Source: Tangfeifania sp.
Lineage (GTDB): Bacteria; Bacteroidota; Bacteroidia; Bacteroidales; Prolixibacteraceae
DNA length: 31,534 bases
Assembly: GCA_018400515.1 (NCBI GenBank)
Contig: JAGYMR010000005.1
Coordinates: forward strand, 1-31,534
Direction of reading: 5' to 3'
In this document: positions 1-10,100 of the stretch, piece after piece
Numbering within the stretch: the first letter of the stretch is position 1
How the letters are laid out: each line of letters opens with the position of its first letter
Position numbers and translations under genes: made by a program
The notes under the pieces: model-generated
What the model was told of the DNA's origin: nothing
The model's database searches: none
The model's input: the letters and a program-made list of their open reading frames with translations, nothing else

Positions 1-1356
1 CCGTACCTTTTAGAAAATTTTGTGAAATTTTTGAATCGACAAATCTCAACATGTGACAAAAATCCGGGAGAACCCGAATTTCACCAGGCGGTATTGGAAG
101 TTGTTGAGACACTATCAGATTATTTGATGGAAAACCCCCGTTACATTCAGTCCAGGATACTGGAGCGCATGGTGGAGCCCGAACGGGTGATTCACTTCAG
201 GGTACCCTGGCTGGATGATAAAGGAAATATCCAGGTAAACCGGGGATTCAGAGTGGAGATGAACAGTGCGATTGGTCCGTATAAAGGGGGATTGCGTTTT
301 CATCCCACCGTAAATATGAGTATTTTTAAATTTCTGGCTTTTGAGCAGGTACTTAAAAACAGCCTGACCTCGTTACCCATGGGAGGGGGAAAAGGGGGTG
401 CCGATTTTAATCCCAAGGGCAAATCCGACAATGAAGTAATGAAATTCTGCCAGAGTTTTATGACGGAGTTATCCCGCCATATTGGACCTTATACCGATAT
501 TCCGGCCGGAGATATTGGTGTGGGGGGCCGCGAAGTAGGCTATCTGTTCGGGCAGTACAAAAGACTGAAGAATGAATTTTCCGGTGTCCTTACAGGTAAA
601 GGTATCGGCTGGGGTGGATCCCTCATCCGTCCGGAGGCAACCGGTTACGGGACCGTCTATTTTTCGGAGGAGATGTTAAAAACCCGGGGGGAAAGCATAA
701 AAGGGAAAACCGTCGCCATTTCAGGGTCGGGGAATGTGGCCCAGTTTGCTGTTGAAAAAGTCATTGACCTCGGCGGAAAGCCGGTCAGCTTGTCGGATTC
801 TGACGGAACAGTTTATGATCCCGATGGCATTGATCGTGAAAAACTTGAATATGTAAAAATGCTCAAGAACGGATACCGTGGGAGGATAAAGGAATATGCC
901 CAGAAATACGATGTTCCCTATTTCGAGAACCAGCGCCCCTGGAGCATTAAATGTGACGTTGCACTCCCATGCGCTACACAGAATGAGATCAGCGGGGAGG
1001 AAGCGGAAACATTGCTGAAAAACGGCTGTTCTTTGGTTGCCGAAGGGGCCAATATGCCCTCTACCTATGAGGCAGAACATAAGTTCCTGGATGCAAAGAT
1101 CCTTTATGCACCCGGAAAGGCCGCAAACGCTGGCGGAGTGGCAGTCTCGGGGCTGGAAATGACCCAGAACAGCATGCGGCTCAACTGGACAAGAGATGAG
1201 GTGGATCAAAAACTGAAAACCATCATGGCCAACATTCATGAAATGTGTGTAAAATTTGGGAAGAATGGGGATGGATCAGTCAATTATGTGAAAGGGGCCA
1301 ACATTGCCGGTTTTGTTAAAGTGGCCGACGCGATGGTATCACAGGGGCTGGTCTGA
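1..1356 (+). CDS. gdhA: NADP-type glutamate dehydrogenase, left end possibly cut by window
   Basis: Catalyses reductive amination of 2-oxoglutarate to glutamate in the cytoplasm, a main ammonium-assimilation route. The sequence shows the hexameric bacterial family almost throughout. Numbered from the GTG at base 22, it has the substrate-binding segment NSAIGPYKGGLRFHP (81-95), the catalytic-lysine motif PMGGGKGG (119-126, K124), DIPAGDIGVGGREVG, the nucleotide-binding SGSGNVA (234-240) and the C-terminal GANIAGFVKVADAM. From GTG 22 it is 444 residues, normal for the family. However, the frame is open to base 1 and the residues encoded there (PYLLENF) resemble the SLESF start of E. coli GdhA, so translation may begin left of the window. 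The alternative is that bases 4-11 (TACCTTTT, one mismatch to a Bacteroidota -7 box) are a promoter and GTG 22 is the start. Function is secure; the start is not. Confidence 0.95.
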   Translation, partial: PYLLENFVKFLNRQISTCDKNPGEPEFHQAVLEVVETLSDYLMENPRYIQSRILERMVEPERVIHFRVPWLDDKGNIQVNRGFRVEMNSAIGPYKGGLRFHPTVNMSIFKFLAFEQVLKNSLTSLPMGGGKGGADFNPKGKSDNEVMKFCQSFMTELSRHIGPYTDIPAGDIGVGGREVGYLFGQYKRLKNEFSGVLTGKGIGWGGSLIRPEATGYGTVYFSEEMLKTRGESIKGKTVAISGSGNVAQFAVEKVIDLGGKPVSLSDSDGTVYDPDGIDREKLEYVKMLKNGYRGRIKEYAQKYDVPYFENQRPWSIKCDVALPCATQNEISGEEAETLLKNGCSLVAEGANMPSTYEAEHKFLDAKILYAPGKAANAGGVAVSGLEMTQNSMRLNWTRDEVDQKLKTIMANIHEMCVKFGKNGDGSVNYVKGANIAGFVKVADAMVSQGLV

Positions 1357-1472
1357 ATGGGCTTCAGCTGACCGGAGAAAAGGATGGTTCATAAATCAAA
1401 TTCTTTTTTGTTTTTATTGGGAGGTCATTTTTCCTGCGGAAAATTTTTCGGGCTTTCTGCCAAACAAGGCAT

Positions 1473-1480
1473 TATTTTTG
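1473..1480 (+). promoter_or_regulatory. Bacteroidota-type -7 box upstream of the first TonB-dependent receptor
   Basis: TATTTTTG matches the Bacteroidota -7 consensus TAnnTTTG exactly. Transcription would start about 18-20 bases before the GTG at 1506. No clear TTTG or TTG -33 element lies 17-23 bases upstream, so the call rests on the -7 box and its position. Confidence 0.4.
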
Positions 1481-1505
1481 CTTAGTTGGGCAAAAAAATG
1501 ATCTC

Positions 1506-3905
1506 GTGAAGCAGATAATAGCGGTCGTCCTTTTCTTCTCTTTTTTCCCGGGCCTTCAGGCCCAGAATGTCCGTGTTTTGAACAGCCGGACAGCCAAACC
1601 CATTGAAGGTGTTTTGGTTTTAACAGACGCATGTTTCTCGCGCCAGACCAATGGGAAGGGTATGGTAAGCCTGGACAGCATCCCGCCCGGGGAGCAGATC
1701 CTTTTTCAGCACTCCTCCTTTTTGAAATACAGTTCCACCAAAGAGAAATTGCTGGAACGCGGGCGTATGGTATTCCTGCAGGAGGATCCCGTGCGCCTCG
1801 ATGAAGTGGTGGTTTCGGTTAACAGGTGGCAGCAGTCAAAAACCGAAATCCCTCATAAAATTGAAACCCTCCATCCGGAAGAGGTGTTGCGGTATAACCC
1901 GCAAACAGCAGCCGATATGCTCGGAACACAGGGAGGGATCTTCATTCAGAAGAGCCAGATGGGTGGAGGAAGTCCTATGATCCGTGGATTCGCCGCCAAC
2001 AGGGTGTTGATTGTGGTGGACGGCATCCGGATGAACAATGCCATCTTCCGCAGCGGAAACCTGCACAACGTGATCGCGCTCGATGCCAACACCCTTGAAA
2101 ACACCGAGGTCATTTTCGGACCGGGGTCGGTGATATACGGCAGCGATGCTTTGGGAGGTGTGATGAGCTTTAATACCAGCATGCCCAAATTATCCACCAC
2201 TTCGAAGACGGAACTGCGCAGTGAGTTCTTCTCCCGCTATTCAAGCGCCAATGCCGAAAAAACCGTTCATGGTTCCTTTAGTTACGGTAAAAAAAGGTGG
2301 GCTGCCCTGGTAAGCGCCACTTTCTCGGGCTTTGATGATCTGCGTATGGGGGCGCACGGTCCCGAAGAGTACCTCCGGCAGGAATATGTCTCCCGCCAGC
2401 CTTTTGACGGCACCGATGAAATAGTGACCAATGAAACGCCCCGGCTTCAGAAATTTTCGGGATACAACCAGTTCAATCTGCTTTCAAAGTTGCGCTACCG
2501 GCCCGGGGAAAGGATGGATGTTGTTTTTAGTGCCATCCACTCCCGGACTTCCGCTATTCCGCGTTACGACCGGCTTATTGCCTGCCGCGGCGATCAGCTG
2601 CGATACGCCGCCTGGCACTACGGGCCCCAGAAATGGACCCTGTTTTCGGGACAGGCAAAATACCGGGAGAACCACCTGCTCTTCGATAAAGTGAATGTGC
2701 TGGCAGGATGGCAGCAATACACCGAAAGCCGCCACGACCGGGGACTGAACAGCGAAGTCCTGCGGCACCGGATCGAAGAGCTCAACATCTTCTCTTTTAA
2801 CCTTGACTTTGGGAAAACATTCGGCGGGGACCATGAAATTTTTTACGGCGGGGAGTTTTTTTTCAACCGTGTTGGTTCGGAAGCAACGGCGGAGCATCTC
2901 ATTAACAGGGAAGAGACGGCGATTGCATCGCGTTATCCCGACGGATCGGTGTATCAAAGTTTTGCGGCTTATCTCTCCTATAAATACCACCTGAGCGATC
3001 AGCTGATCTTCCAAACGGGCGCTCGCTATACGCGAACCATGCTCCAGGGTGATTTTGATGCTGACTTCTACGCTTTCCCTTTCCGGGGGTTCGACATGAA
3101 GAATGGTGCCCTGAATGGAAACCTGGGGATGGTTTGGCACCCCGGTCCCCATTGGCAGGTAAACGTGAATGCCTCCACCGGGTTTCGCTCACCCAACATC
3201 GATGATGTGGCCAAGGTTTTTGATTCTGAACCCGGAAATGTCATTGTTCCCAATCCCGGCCTGGAACCCGAATTTGCCCGCAATATCGAAATGGGCATTA
3301 TTCGTAGTTTCCCCGGGAAAGCCCGTTTTGAAGTGACCGGCTTCTTCACCCGCCTGAAAAATGCCATGGTCCGGCGTGACTTTTCGCTCAACGGGCAGGA
3401 CTCCATCGTTTATGACGGCATCCTGAGCAAAGTGGAGGCCCTTGTTAATGCTGAATCCGCCAATGTATACGGCAGCAGTGTTTCCTTTGAGTATCTGTTC
3501 TCCCGGTCGCTCCGGACCCACCATGATGTGACCTTTACGTTCGGAGCGGATGACGAAGGGATTCCAATGCGTCATGTTCCGCCCCCTTTTGGCAGTTCAC
3601 ACCTCACGTTGGAATGGAAAGAGTGGTTTGTGGATCTTTTTGCTGAGTACAGCGCGGGTTATGCATTTGAAGCGCTGGCCCCCTCGGAAAAGGACAAACC
3701 CCACCTGTATCCGGTGGATAAAAACGGAGATCCATGGTCTCCGCCGTGGTGGACCCTGAATGTGAAATCCAGCTGCCAGCTAAGCGATGCTTTTACTGTT
3801 AGCGGCGGGGTGGAAAACATCCTCAATCAGCGTTACCGGCGATATTCCTCGGGGATTGTTTCCCCCGGGATCAACTTCATCGTTTCCCTGCGGTTGCAGC
3901 TATAA
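1506..3905 (+). CDS. TonB-dependent outer-membrane receptor, possible heme/iron type
   Basis: Outer-membrane beta-barrel importer driven by TonB. The 799 residues start with a signal peptide (about 1-19, ending LQAQ), then a carboxypeptidase-regulatory-like domain (about 20-95), a plug domain (about 110-230) and a long barrel. The plug contains GGGSPMIRGFAANRVL, VVDGIRMNNAIFRSG and FGPGSVIYGSDALGG, an arrangement I associate with heme/hemoglobin-type receptors. A barrel motif NPGLEPE (about 582-588) is also typical of that group. The protein ends FIVSLRLQL, with the terminal aromatic position replaced by leucine. The start is GTG: the ATG at 1498 hits a stop after three codons. There is no SusD partner, so it is unlikely to belong to a SusCD glycan system. 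The TonB receptor assignment is firm; the substrate is inferred. Confidence 0.88.
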   Translation: MKQIIAVVLFFSFFPGLQAQNVRVLNSRTAKPIEGVLVLTDACFSRQTNGKGMVSLDSIPPGEQILFQHSSFLKYSSTKEKLLERGRMVFLQEDPVRLDEVVVSVNRWQQSKTEIPHKIETLHPEEVLRYNPQTAADMLGTQGGIFIQKSQMGGGSPMIRGFAANRVLIVVDGIRMNNAIFRSGNLHNVIALDANTLENTEVIFGPGSVIYGSDALGGVMSFNTSMPKLSTTSKTELRSEFFSRYSSANAEKTVHGSFSYGKKRWAALVSATFSGFDDLRMGAHGPEEYLRQEYVSRQPFDGTDEIVTNETPRLQKFSGYNQFNLLSKLRYRPGERMDVVFSAIHSRTSAIPRYDRLIACRGDQLRYAAWHYGPQKWTLFSGQAKYRENHLLFDKVNVLAGWQQYTESRHDRGLNSEVLRHRIEELNIFSFNLDFGKTFGGDHEIFYGGEFFFNRVGSEATAEHLINREETAIASRYPDGSVYQSFAAYLSYKYHLSDQLIFQTGARYTRTMLQGDFDADFYAFPFRGFDMKNGALNGNLGMVWHPGPHWQVNVNASTGFRSPNIDDVAKVFDSEPGNVIVPNPGLEPEFARNIEMGIIRSFPGKARFEVTGFFTRLKNAMVRRDFSLNGQDSIVYDGILSKVEALVNAESANVYGSSVSFEYLFSRSLRTHHDVTFTFGADDEGIPMRHVPPPFGSSHLTLEWKEWFVDLFAEYSAGYAFEALAPSEKDKPHLYPVDKNGDPWSPPWWTLNVKSSCQLSDAFTVSGGVENILNQRYRRYSSGIVSPGINFIVSLRLQL

Positions 3906-3979
3906 AAGGAAAAGCCCGTGATACCCCGGCTCGCTTCTTTCAAAAAAAAGCCGTACCTTGCTTTTGTAAAGCGATCCCT

Positions 3980-4468
3980 TTGATCATCGATAATAAAATA
4001 GAAAAAGCTTTCGGGAGAAACGCCGTTTTTGCAGGGGGTATCTTTTTTGCTGTTGCCGTTCTGCTTGTTATTGCCGCGCAGTTCGCAGCCGGAGGCCTGA
4101 TTATGATCGCCTCCGGTTTTGTCATTTTTACCTTTTCAGGGGTTGAAATCGATACGGAAAAGCAGCTGATCCGTCAATACAACCAATTGTTCGGGCTGAT
4201 TAAAACGGGGCGGTGGAAAACCCTCCATGCCTATCTGGGGATTACGCTGATCCCCTTCACCCGGAAAGCGTCGATGGCCAGCTGGTCGAACCGGACAACC
4301 TCGGTAAAAAGAACCGATTACCGCATTTTTTTGGTCAACAAAGCCCGGAAACCTGCTTTTGTTATCAAGCGATGTGCTGTCCTGGAAGAGGCCCGCGACA
4401 GCCTCGATGAATTCTCCCTCTGGCTGAAACTTCCGGTTTATTCTTTTAAAAAGGGCAGTGGTTTGTAA
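3980..4468 (+). CDS. Small membrane protein of unknown function
   Basis: Not recognised as a named family. The 162 residues begin with a short charged stretch, then two adjacent hydrophobic segments (about 17-35 and 38-56) forming a membrane hairpin. A soluble tail of about 105 residues follows, beginning GVEIDTEKQLIRQYNQLFGL. That tail has alternating polar and hydrophobic strands, somewhat like bacterial PH-type (DUF304-like) domains, but this is only a resemblance. The start is a TTG: no ATG lies nearby in frame, and the ORF cannot lose much of its N-terminus without losing the first membrane segment. It lies between two TonB-dependent receptors, 74 bases after one and 60 before the other. 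Transcription with either is possible but not shown. Reading-frame integrity and membrane hairpin are seen; function is unknown. Confidence 0.65.
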   Translation: MIIDNKIEKAFGRNAVFAGGIFFAVAVLLVIAAQFAAGGLIMIASGFVIFTFSGVEIDTEKQLIRQYNQLFGLIKTGRWKTLHAYLGITLIPFTRKASMASWSNRTTSVKRTDYRIFLVNKARKPAFVIKRCAVLEEARDSLDEFSLWLKLPVYSFKKGSGL

Positions 4469-4528
4469 TCTTTCCGGGATTTTCCCGTTATTAAGGGGAA
4501 ATACCAAACCGGCATAAAAATTTTTATT

Positions 4529-7084
4529 GTGAGAAAGATTTTGCTGTTTTCGTTGCTGTCTCTCATTTTTTTCAGTGCCGCTCCGCAGTCTAAAAAGCGC
4601 GGGAGGGTAAAAAGGAAATACCGCACTGTGGAGCAGGTGAACCAGCGGCTGCCCCAGGCGATCTTCCGGGGGGTGGTGCGCGATGAGGACCGGAAACCGG
4701 TTCCCGGGGCAAGCGTGGAAATTGAGGGGTTGAGGCGCCGGGTGCACACCAATGAATCCGGAGAGTTCAGTCTGACCAACCTCCCATCGGGGAAATTGCG
4801 TATAAAGGTGTCGTGCCTGGGGTACCTGACCCGGACGATTGATTATGTGATGCAACCCGGATTCAATGATCATTACATTGCGCTTGACAGGGACAGAATC
4901 CGGCTGGATCCACTGCCGGTTACTTCATTTCACCGCTACATGCAGATCCCGGATGTGTTGACAGCCATCGACGGCGTTTCCGGAGCTTTTTTGACAAAAA
5001 TGCAATCGACCGGTTTCCGGGAAGTGGTAACTTTTTTCCCCGGACTTCAGCCGGAAGAGGGGGCGGGAGGTATCAACGGATTTTCGCTCCGTGGGAGTAC
5101 CGGCGGTTCGGGGTTCCCGGGGACCGCTCCGGATGTTGCCGTCACCCGCGACGGGGTTCCCCTGGACCTTGGAATTGGTTTTTCTGCTGAACTGTTCGAT
5201 ATGGAGCGGACTGAGGTGTTGAAAGGCCCGCAAAATGTCTATTTTGGCAGGGATGCTTCCGGGGGGGCGGTCCGGTTTTTCAGCAAAAAACCGCAACCTC
5301 AACCGGGAGGGTATATTGAAGCCGGGGCAGGGAACTATGAAAACAGGAGGGTTCGTGCCGCAGTGAATGTTCCGCTCTGGGAGGACCTGCTTTTTGTGCG
5401 GGCTGCGGGATATTACCGCCACCGGAAAGGATTTCTGGAAAACAGCGAAGGGGGAACACTGAATGGGAGAAACTCCGCCGCCGGCAGGTTTTCGGTACGT
5501 TTCCTGCCGGCATACAACCACCGCATCGATTTGGTCATGAATTACCAAAAAAAAGAGGCCCCGGGAAATGCTTTTCTTAACCCGTGGTATGGAGGAAAGG
5601 CGGGGGCCTCCGGACTGTTTGACACCCCTGTTTCTTTGGGTTCCGGGGATGCCCTTTTCTCGGAAAGTGAATACATGGGCGCAACCCTCACTTACCGGTA
5701 TTTCCGGAATGAGCATAATTACTGGACTTCGATCAGTTCTTACCGGAAGGGAAGTGCCGCTGCCCGCTGGGATGCTGATGGAACAACTCTTTCGGCTCTT
5801 GCAATGGAGAACCGGTTGGGATCGGAACAGTTCTTCCAGGAGATCAGGTACAATTTTTCGCGGCAAAGCCGTACCCATGGTTCCCTGGGGCTTCGGTACC
5901 GCCGGGTTTCCCGGGATCTTTTCCATGACATCGCCTCCAACGACCGTTTTTTGCTGGAGATTCTGAGTGATTCGGGTAATTTTGTGATGCCCCGGGAGAG
6001 CCGTTTCCCTGTGCAACCCCGGCCCCTGGATCCCTGGCCGGCGGTTCACTTTCCCGTTTCGGGCCCTCACCAGGAGGTTATTTCAGGTAAAAGTATGTTC
6101 CGGTCGCTTCAAAGCTACCTGCATTTTAACCGGCAGCTTTTCCGGCGGATCTTTTTTTATGGCGGGGTAAGGGCTTTTCTCGACCGGCTTCACTATGCAC
6201 AGGAGGCCCTTTTTGAGGAGGGGGAAGCTTCGGCCCTGGGGCAGCTGACAGGAACCGCCCCCAATATTTTTTATCTGCCGTCGGAATCGCAGGAGATCAC
6301 CAAAAACAGCTTTTCCTTTACTGGGGTGGCCGGGGTTTCTTACCGGTGGAATGAAAACATCCGCTATTTTGTTAACGTTTCCCGGGGAAGAAGGCCGCAG
6401 GTGCTTCAGTTTTCGTGGGACAGCCGGCCGCAGGTTGTTGATGCCGAAAAAGTGAACAGCCTTGAGGCGGGTTGGAAGATCGTTTTGCCGTCACGGATCT
6501 TCTGGGATGCCACCGCTTTTTTCCGGCAGCATTCCGATGTGCAGACAGTACAATGGCGGGGAGATCCCGGAAACGGGTTGCTGGCGGCCAACGGAAAAGC
6601 GAATGTTTACGGGGCTGAGACCGGTTTACGGGTAGCCCTTTTGGAAGGACTGAAGTTTTTTGGGAATTATGCCTGGTTCCGCTCCGCTTTCGACTCTACC
6701 GGAGTAAATGGCGATCCATTTATTTATGCCGGGAACAGTTTTGCCCGGGCACCGGAACACTGTTTCTCCGTCGGAATAAATGCCGAAACCGAGGTCCATC
6801 CCGGTTTCCGGATCTTTGTGTCGCCCTGGTATAGTTGGAAATCCCGCTTCTGGTTCACCGAAGCCAATATTGAAGGGCTGGCACAGCCGGCCTTTGGGCT
6901 GGTAAATGCCCGTCTGGGGGTGGAGGTCGACGATCCCCGCCTGATCCTGAATATCGGGGGAACCAACCTGCTGGAAGAGAAATATTTTATGGGAGCCGGT
7001 CATTGGGGCGGTTTGCTGGGATTGCCCACCTTTACTCCGGGATCCCCGCGCATGCTCGAGGCAACACTCACATGGAAATTTTAA
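4529..7084 (+). CDS. TonB-dependent outer-membrane receptor
   Basis: A second outer-membrane TonB-dependent transporter, 851 residues and unrelated in detail to the one at 1506. A hydrophobic signal segment (1-18) is followed by an unusually basic linker (KKRGRVKRKYR). Then come a carboxypeptidase-regulatory-like domain (about 45-118, GVVRDEDRKPVPGASVEIEG), a plug domain (about 130-255) with GFSLRGSTGG, DGVPLDLG and VLKGPQNVYFGRDASGG, and a barrel ending in the canonical aromatic residue (LTWKF). The Q-N-x-x-F-G-R-D-A-x-G-G plug signature is common in siderophore and small-molecule receptors. No periplasmic binding protein, SusD or degradative enzyme is adjacent, so the ligand cannot be named. 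The start is GTG directly after a 14-bp AT palindrome (4514-4527). A strong hairpin follows at 7141. Confidence 0.88.
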   Translation: MRKILLFSLLSLIFFSAAPQSKKRGRVKRKYRTVEQVNQRLPQAIFRGVVRDEDRKPVPGASVEIEGLRRRVHTNESGEFSLTNLPSGKLRIKVSCLGYLTRTIDYVMQPGFNDHYIALDRDRIRLDPLPVTSFHRYMQIPDVLTAIDGVSGAFLTKMQSTGFREVVTFFPGLQPEEGAGGINGFSLRGSTGGSGFPGTAPDVAVTRDGVPLDLGIGFSAELFDMERTEVLKGPQNVYFGRDASGGAVRFFSKKPQPQPGGYIEAGAGNYENRRVRAAVNVPLWEDLLFVRAAGYYRHRKGFLENSEGGTLNGRNSAAGRFSVRFLPAYNHRIDLVMNYQKKEAPGNAFLNPWYGGKAGASGLFDTPVSLGSGDALFSESEYMGATLTYRYFRNEHNYWTSISSYRKGSAAARWDADGTTLSALAMENRLGSEQFFQEIRYNFSRQSRTHGSLGLRYRRVSRDLFHDIASNDRFLLEILSDSGNFVMPRESRFPVQPRPLDPWPAVHFPVSGPHQEVISGKSMFRSLQSYLHFNRQLFRRIFFYGGVRAFLDRLHYAQEALFEEGEASALGQLTGTAPNIFYLPSESQEITKNSFSFTGVAGVSYRWNENIRYFVNVSRGRRPQVLQFSWDSRPQVVDAEKVNSLEAGWKIVLPSRIFWDATAFFRQHSDVQTVQWRGDPGNGLLAANGKANVYGAETGLRVALLEGLKFFGNYAWFRSAFDSTGVNGDPFIYAGNSFARAPEHCFSVGINAETEVHPGFRIFVSPWYSWKSRFWFTEANIEGLAQPAFGLVNARLGVEVDDPRLILNIGGTNLLEEKYFMGAGHWGGLLGLPTFTPGSPRMLEATLTWKF

Positions 7085-7140
7085 GCAGGCCCCCGTTTTT
7101 TACGCATTAAAAAGGGCGTTACGGGGAGGCACATTCAAAG

Positions 7141-7167
7141 AAAAAGCCCGGGGAAACCGGGCTTTTT
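7141..7167. terminator. Bidirectional intrinsic terminator
   Basis: A perfect 11-bp stem, AAAAAGCCCGG paired with CCGGGCTTTTT, around a five-base loop GGAAA. The run of A on the left and T on the right gives a U-tract on both strands. It lies between the plus-strand receptor ending at 7084 and the minus-strand gene ending at 7198, so it can stop both. Confidence 0.9.
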
Positions 7168-7197
7168 GCACATTTTTTTGTACGGCCAACCAAAAGA

Positions 7198-10100
7198 TCA
7201 GTTTCTCCAGACCGGCAGACGTCCCGGGGTCCAGGGAGCATTCAGCCTGTTAAGCGCTGCTTCAATGGCCGGGATATCATCTTTAACGATCTGTTCCAGT
7301 TTTTCAAGTACGGGTGGAAATTTTTCCCGGAGGATGTTCAATGCCTGCCGCTCGGTAGCCGTAATGCCGCTGGTGGATGCCATGCGGGTGTAAGTTATGC
7401 TGCTCAGGCGTTTATTAAGCGGCATTTTGGCAGGGGGAACCTCCTCCCAGCTGGCCTTTGCCGGAACACCGTTCATGATAAAGTCCAGTTCTTCCACTGC
7501 TTTGCTCAGTTGGCGGGTTCTGTTCATTAGATCCTGCCCTGCTTCAGGAGTTGCATAAATGGCTTCTTTGATGTGTTCCAGTTTCGTTTTCAGTTCTTCG
7601 ATCAACCGGTTGCTGCCCACCATGGCTACCGCAAGTTTGCTTACCTGACGGGCAAAATCAACATTTTCCTGGTAGTCTTCGGCGGGCAGGGTGGTATTAT
7701 CCAGTTTTTTGCAGGAGAATTCCACCGGTCCGGCCAGCGGAGTCAACTCCCCTTCGTGCCAGAGTTTCATGTCGGCCTTGTATGTACCGGGCATTACCAG
7801 AATGCCGTTTTCCCGGGCAGCGTTCCGGGTGGGGTCGAATTTTGCATTCACCCTGACGGACGTGGGCATGGCATAGCGCAGATCCCAGTGAATGCGGTTG
7901 ATCCCTTTTGATGGCGCTTTTGTTAGCTGCCGGATTACATTGCCCCCCGCATCATAGATGGTAAATATCAGGTGTGACTTTTCCTGCTTGTCTTCCAGCT
8001 GCAGCTCCCTCCAGGTGGGCTGGGGGATTGGTTTTCCGGCTTCGAACAACGCCTTCTCTTTTTCTTTCCGGAGTTGTTTCTTTGTTTTTGGAACCTCTTT
8101 CAGATAATAGGTGATGGTGGCGCCGAAGGGAGGGTTGGGGGCTGTAAAGTAGGTGTCTCCCTGGTTGCTTCTGCCGCTGGTTTGAATGTACATGCGGGCA
8201 TCGGCCACCCGGAAAAGGTGGGCCTCTTTTTTTGCCAGGTCCGTGGAAAGCGAGCGAAGGGGACTGTAATTGTCGAGGATGTAAAATCCCCGGCCAAAGG
8301 TAGCCACCACCAGGTCATTTTCATGCTCCTGAAGGGCAATGTCTTTTACAGAGATGGTGGGAATGCCTGCTTTCAGCTGCACCCAGTTTTCCCCCTGATC
8401 AATGGTGAAGAAAATGCCAAATTCAGTGCCTGCAAAGAGGAGTCCGGGCTTTTTGAAATCTTGCACAATGGTTTGAACCGAACCGTTTTCCGGCAGGTTT
8501 CCGCTTCTAGAGGTCCAGGTTTTTCCTTTGTCGGTACTTTTCAGGATGTAGGGTTTAAAGTCGTCCCTTTTCAGGTTATTGAAGGTGGCATAAACCACAT
8601 TTTCATCAAAACGTCCCGGCAGGATATCGCTGACATAAGTGTATTGAGGCACGCCGGGAAAGGATTTTATCCGGGTCCAGCTTTCCCCTCCGTTTTCGGT
8701 GACCGCGATTACCCCGTCGTCGGTTCCCGCATAGAGGAGGCCCTCCTTTACGGGAGATTCCGCCAGCGCCACGATGGTTCCCCACTGGGACGTGGAAACA
8801 TCTTTCGCAACCGCTTCCGCCGGCCAGTATTTTCCCATGACGGGGAATGTATCCCGGTCGATTTGTGCCGTGAGATCGTCGCTGATCACTTCCCAGGAGT
8901 TTCCCCGGTCGTTGCTGCGAAACACCTTATTGGCGGCTATATAGAGGCGGCTGCTTTTGTGGGGGCTCAGGATCAGGGGAGTATCCCAGTTCCACTTGTA
9001 GGTCAGTTCGTTTTTTCGTTCCAGGGGTTTTATTTTGATGCGTTCCCCGCTTTTTTTATCGTAGCGGTAAACATTGCCGTACTGGTATTCCGTGTAGACA
9101 ATGTCCGGGTTTTCGGGGTCGGTGGCAATCCAGAAGCCGTCGCCGCCGAGGGTTACATACCACTCATCGTTGCTGACACCACTTCGGCTGGTGGTTTGGG
9201 AAGGTCCTCCCATGGTGTTGTTATCCTGGGTTCCTCCGTAAACATTGTAGAAGGGTTTTTCATTGTCGACGTGGACCCGGTAGAACTGGGTAACGGGAAG
9301 GTTCTCCTTAAAGTCGAACGATGCACCGGCATCCCAGGTTTCATAAATGCCTCCGTCACCCCCGATGATGTAATGGTCCGTATCGGCAGGATCAATCCAG
9401 AGGGCATGGTCGTCGACATGGCGGCCGCTTCCATTGATTGTTTTCCAGGTTTTTCCGCTGTCGGTGGTGACTTTTGACCGGGTTTCCACCGAGTATACCT
9501 TGTTGACATCCACGGGATCGCAGAATATTTCGTTGTAATACTGCCCGCTGGAGTGGTGGCTGCTCATTTTTTTCCAGCTTTCCCCTTTGTCTTCGGAGCG
9601 GAAGAAGCCTCCTTTTCCTTCTGCCGCCTCCATGATAAGATACACCACATTCGGGTCGGCCGGGGAGACATCAATGCCCATGCCCCCGATGTGCACGTTG
9701 GGCAGGCCCTGCATTGTTTTCCGCCACGATTCACCCCCGTCGGTCGATTTGTAAACGGCCGACTCCGGCCCTCCGCCAATCTTGGTGAAGGAGGTCCGGC
9801 GCCGCTGCTCAGAGGTGGCATACATGATATCCGGATTGGAGGGGTCCATTTTTACATTGTTTACCCCTGTGTTTTCACTGATATCCAGCACTTTATTCCA
9901 TGATTTTCCGCCGTCGGTGGTTTTGTAAAGTCCCCGGTGGCCACCGGGCCCCCAGGCGGAACCTTCCGCCGCGACAAAAACAACGTCCGGGTTCCGGGGG
10001 TCAATGACAATTCCGCCTATCTGCCGGCTCTCTTTCAGCCCCATGTTCTTGAACGATTTTCCGCCGTCGACCGATTTGTAGATGCCGTCCCCATATCCCA

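Noticed and set aside
4478..4500. TTTCCC/GGGGAAA inverted repeat after the small membrane protein
   Set aside because: The stem is short, the loop eight bases, and no U-tract follows, so it is not a convincing terminator.
1506..7084. Possible SusCD-type polysaccharide utilisation locus
   Set aside because: Neither receptor has an adjacent SusD-like lipoprotein or a glycoside hydrolase on the same strand; they are stand-alone TonB receptors.
8074..9477. 467-codon open frame on the plus strand
   Set aside because: It is entirely antisense to the Asp-box protein, whose repeats are unmistakable; the translation shows no recognisable domain. GC-rich third positions create such shadows.
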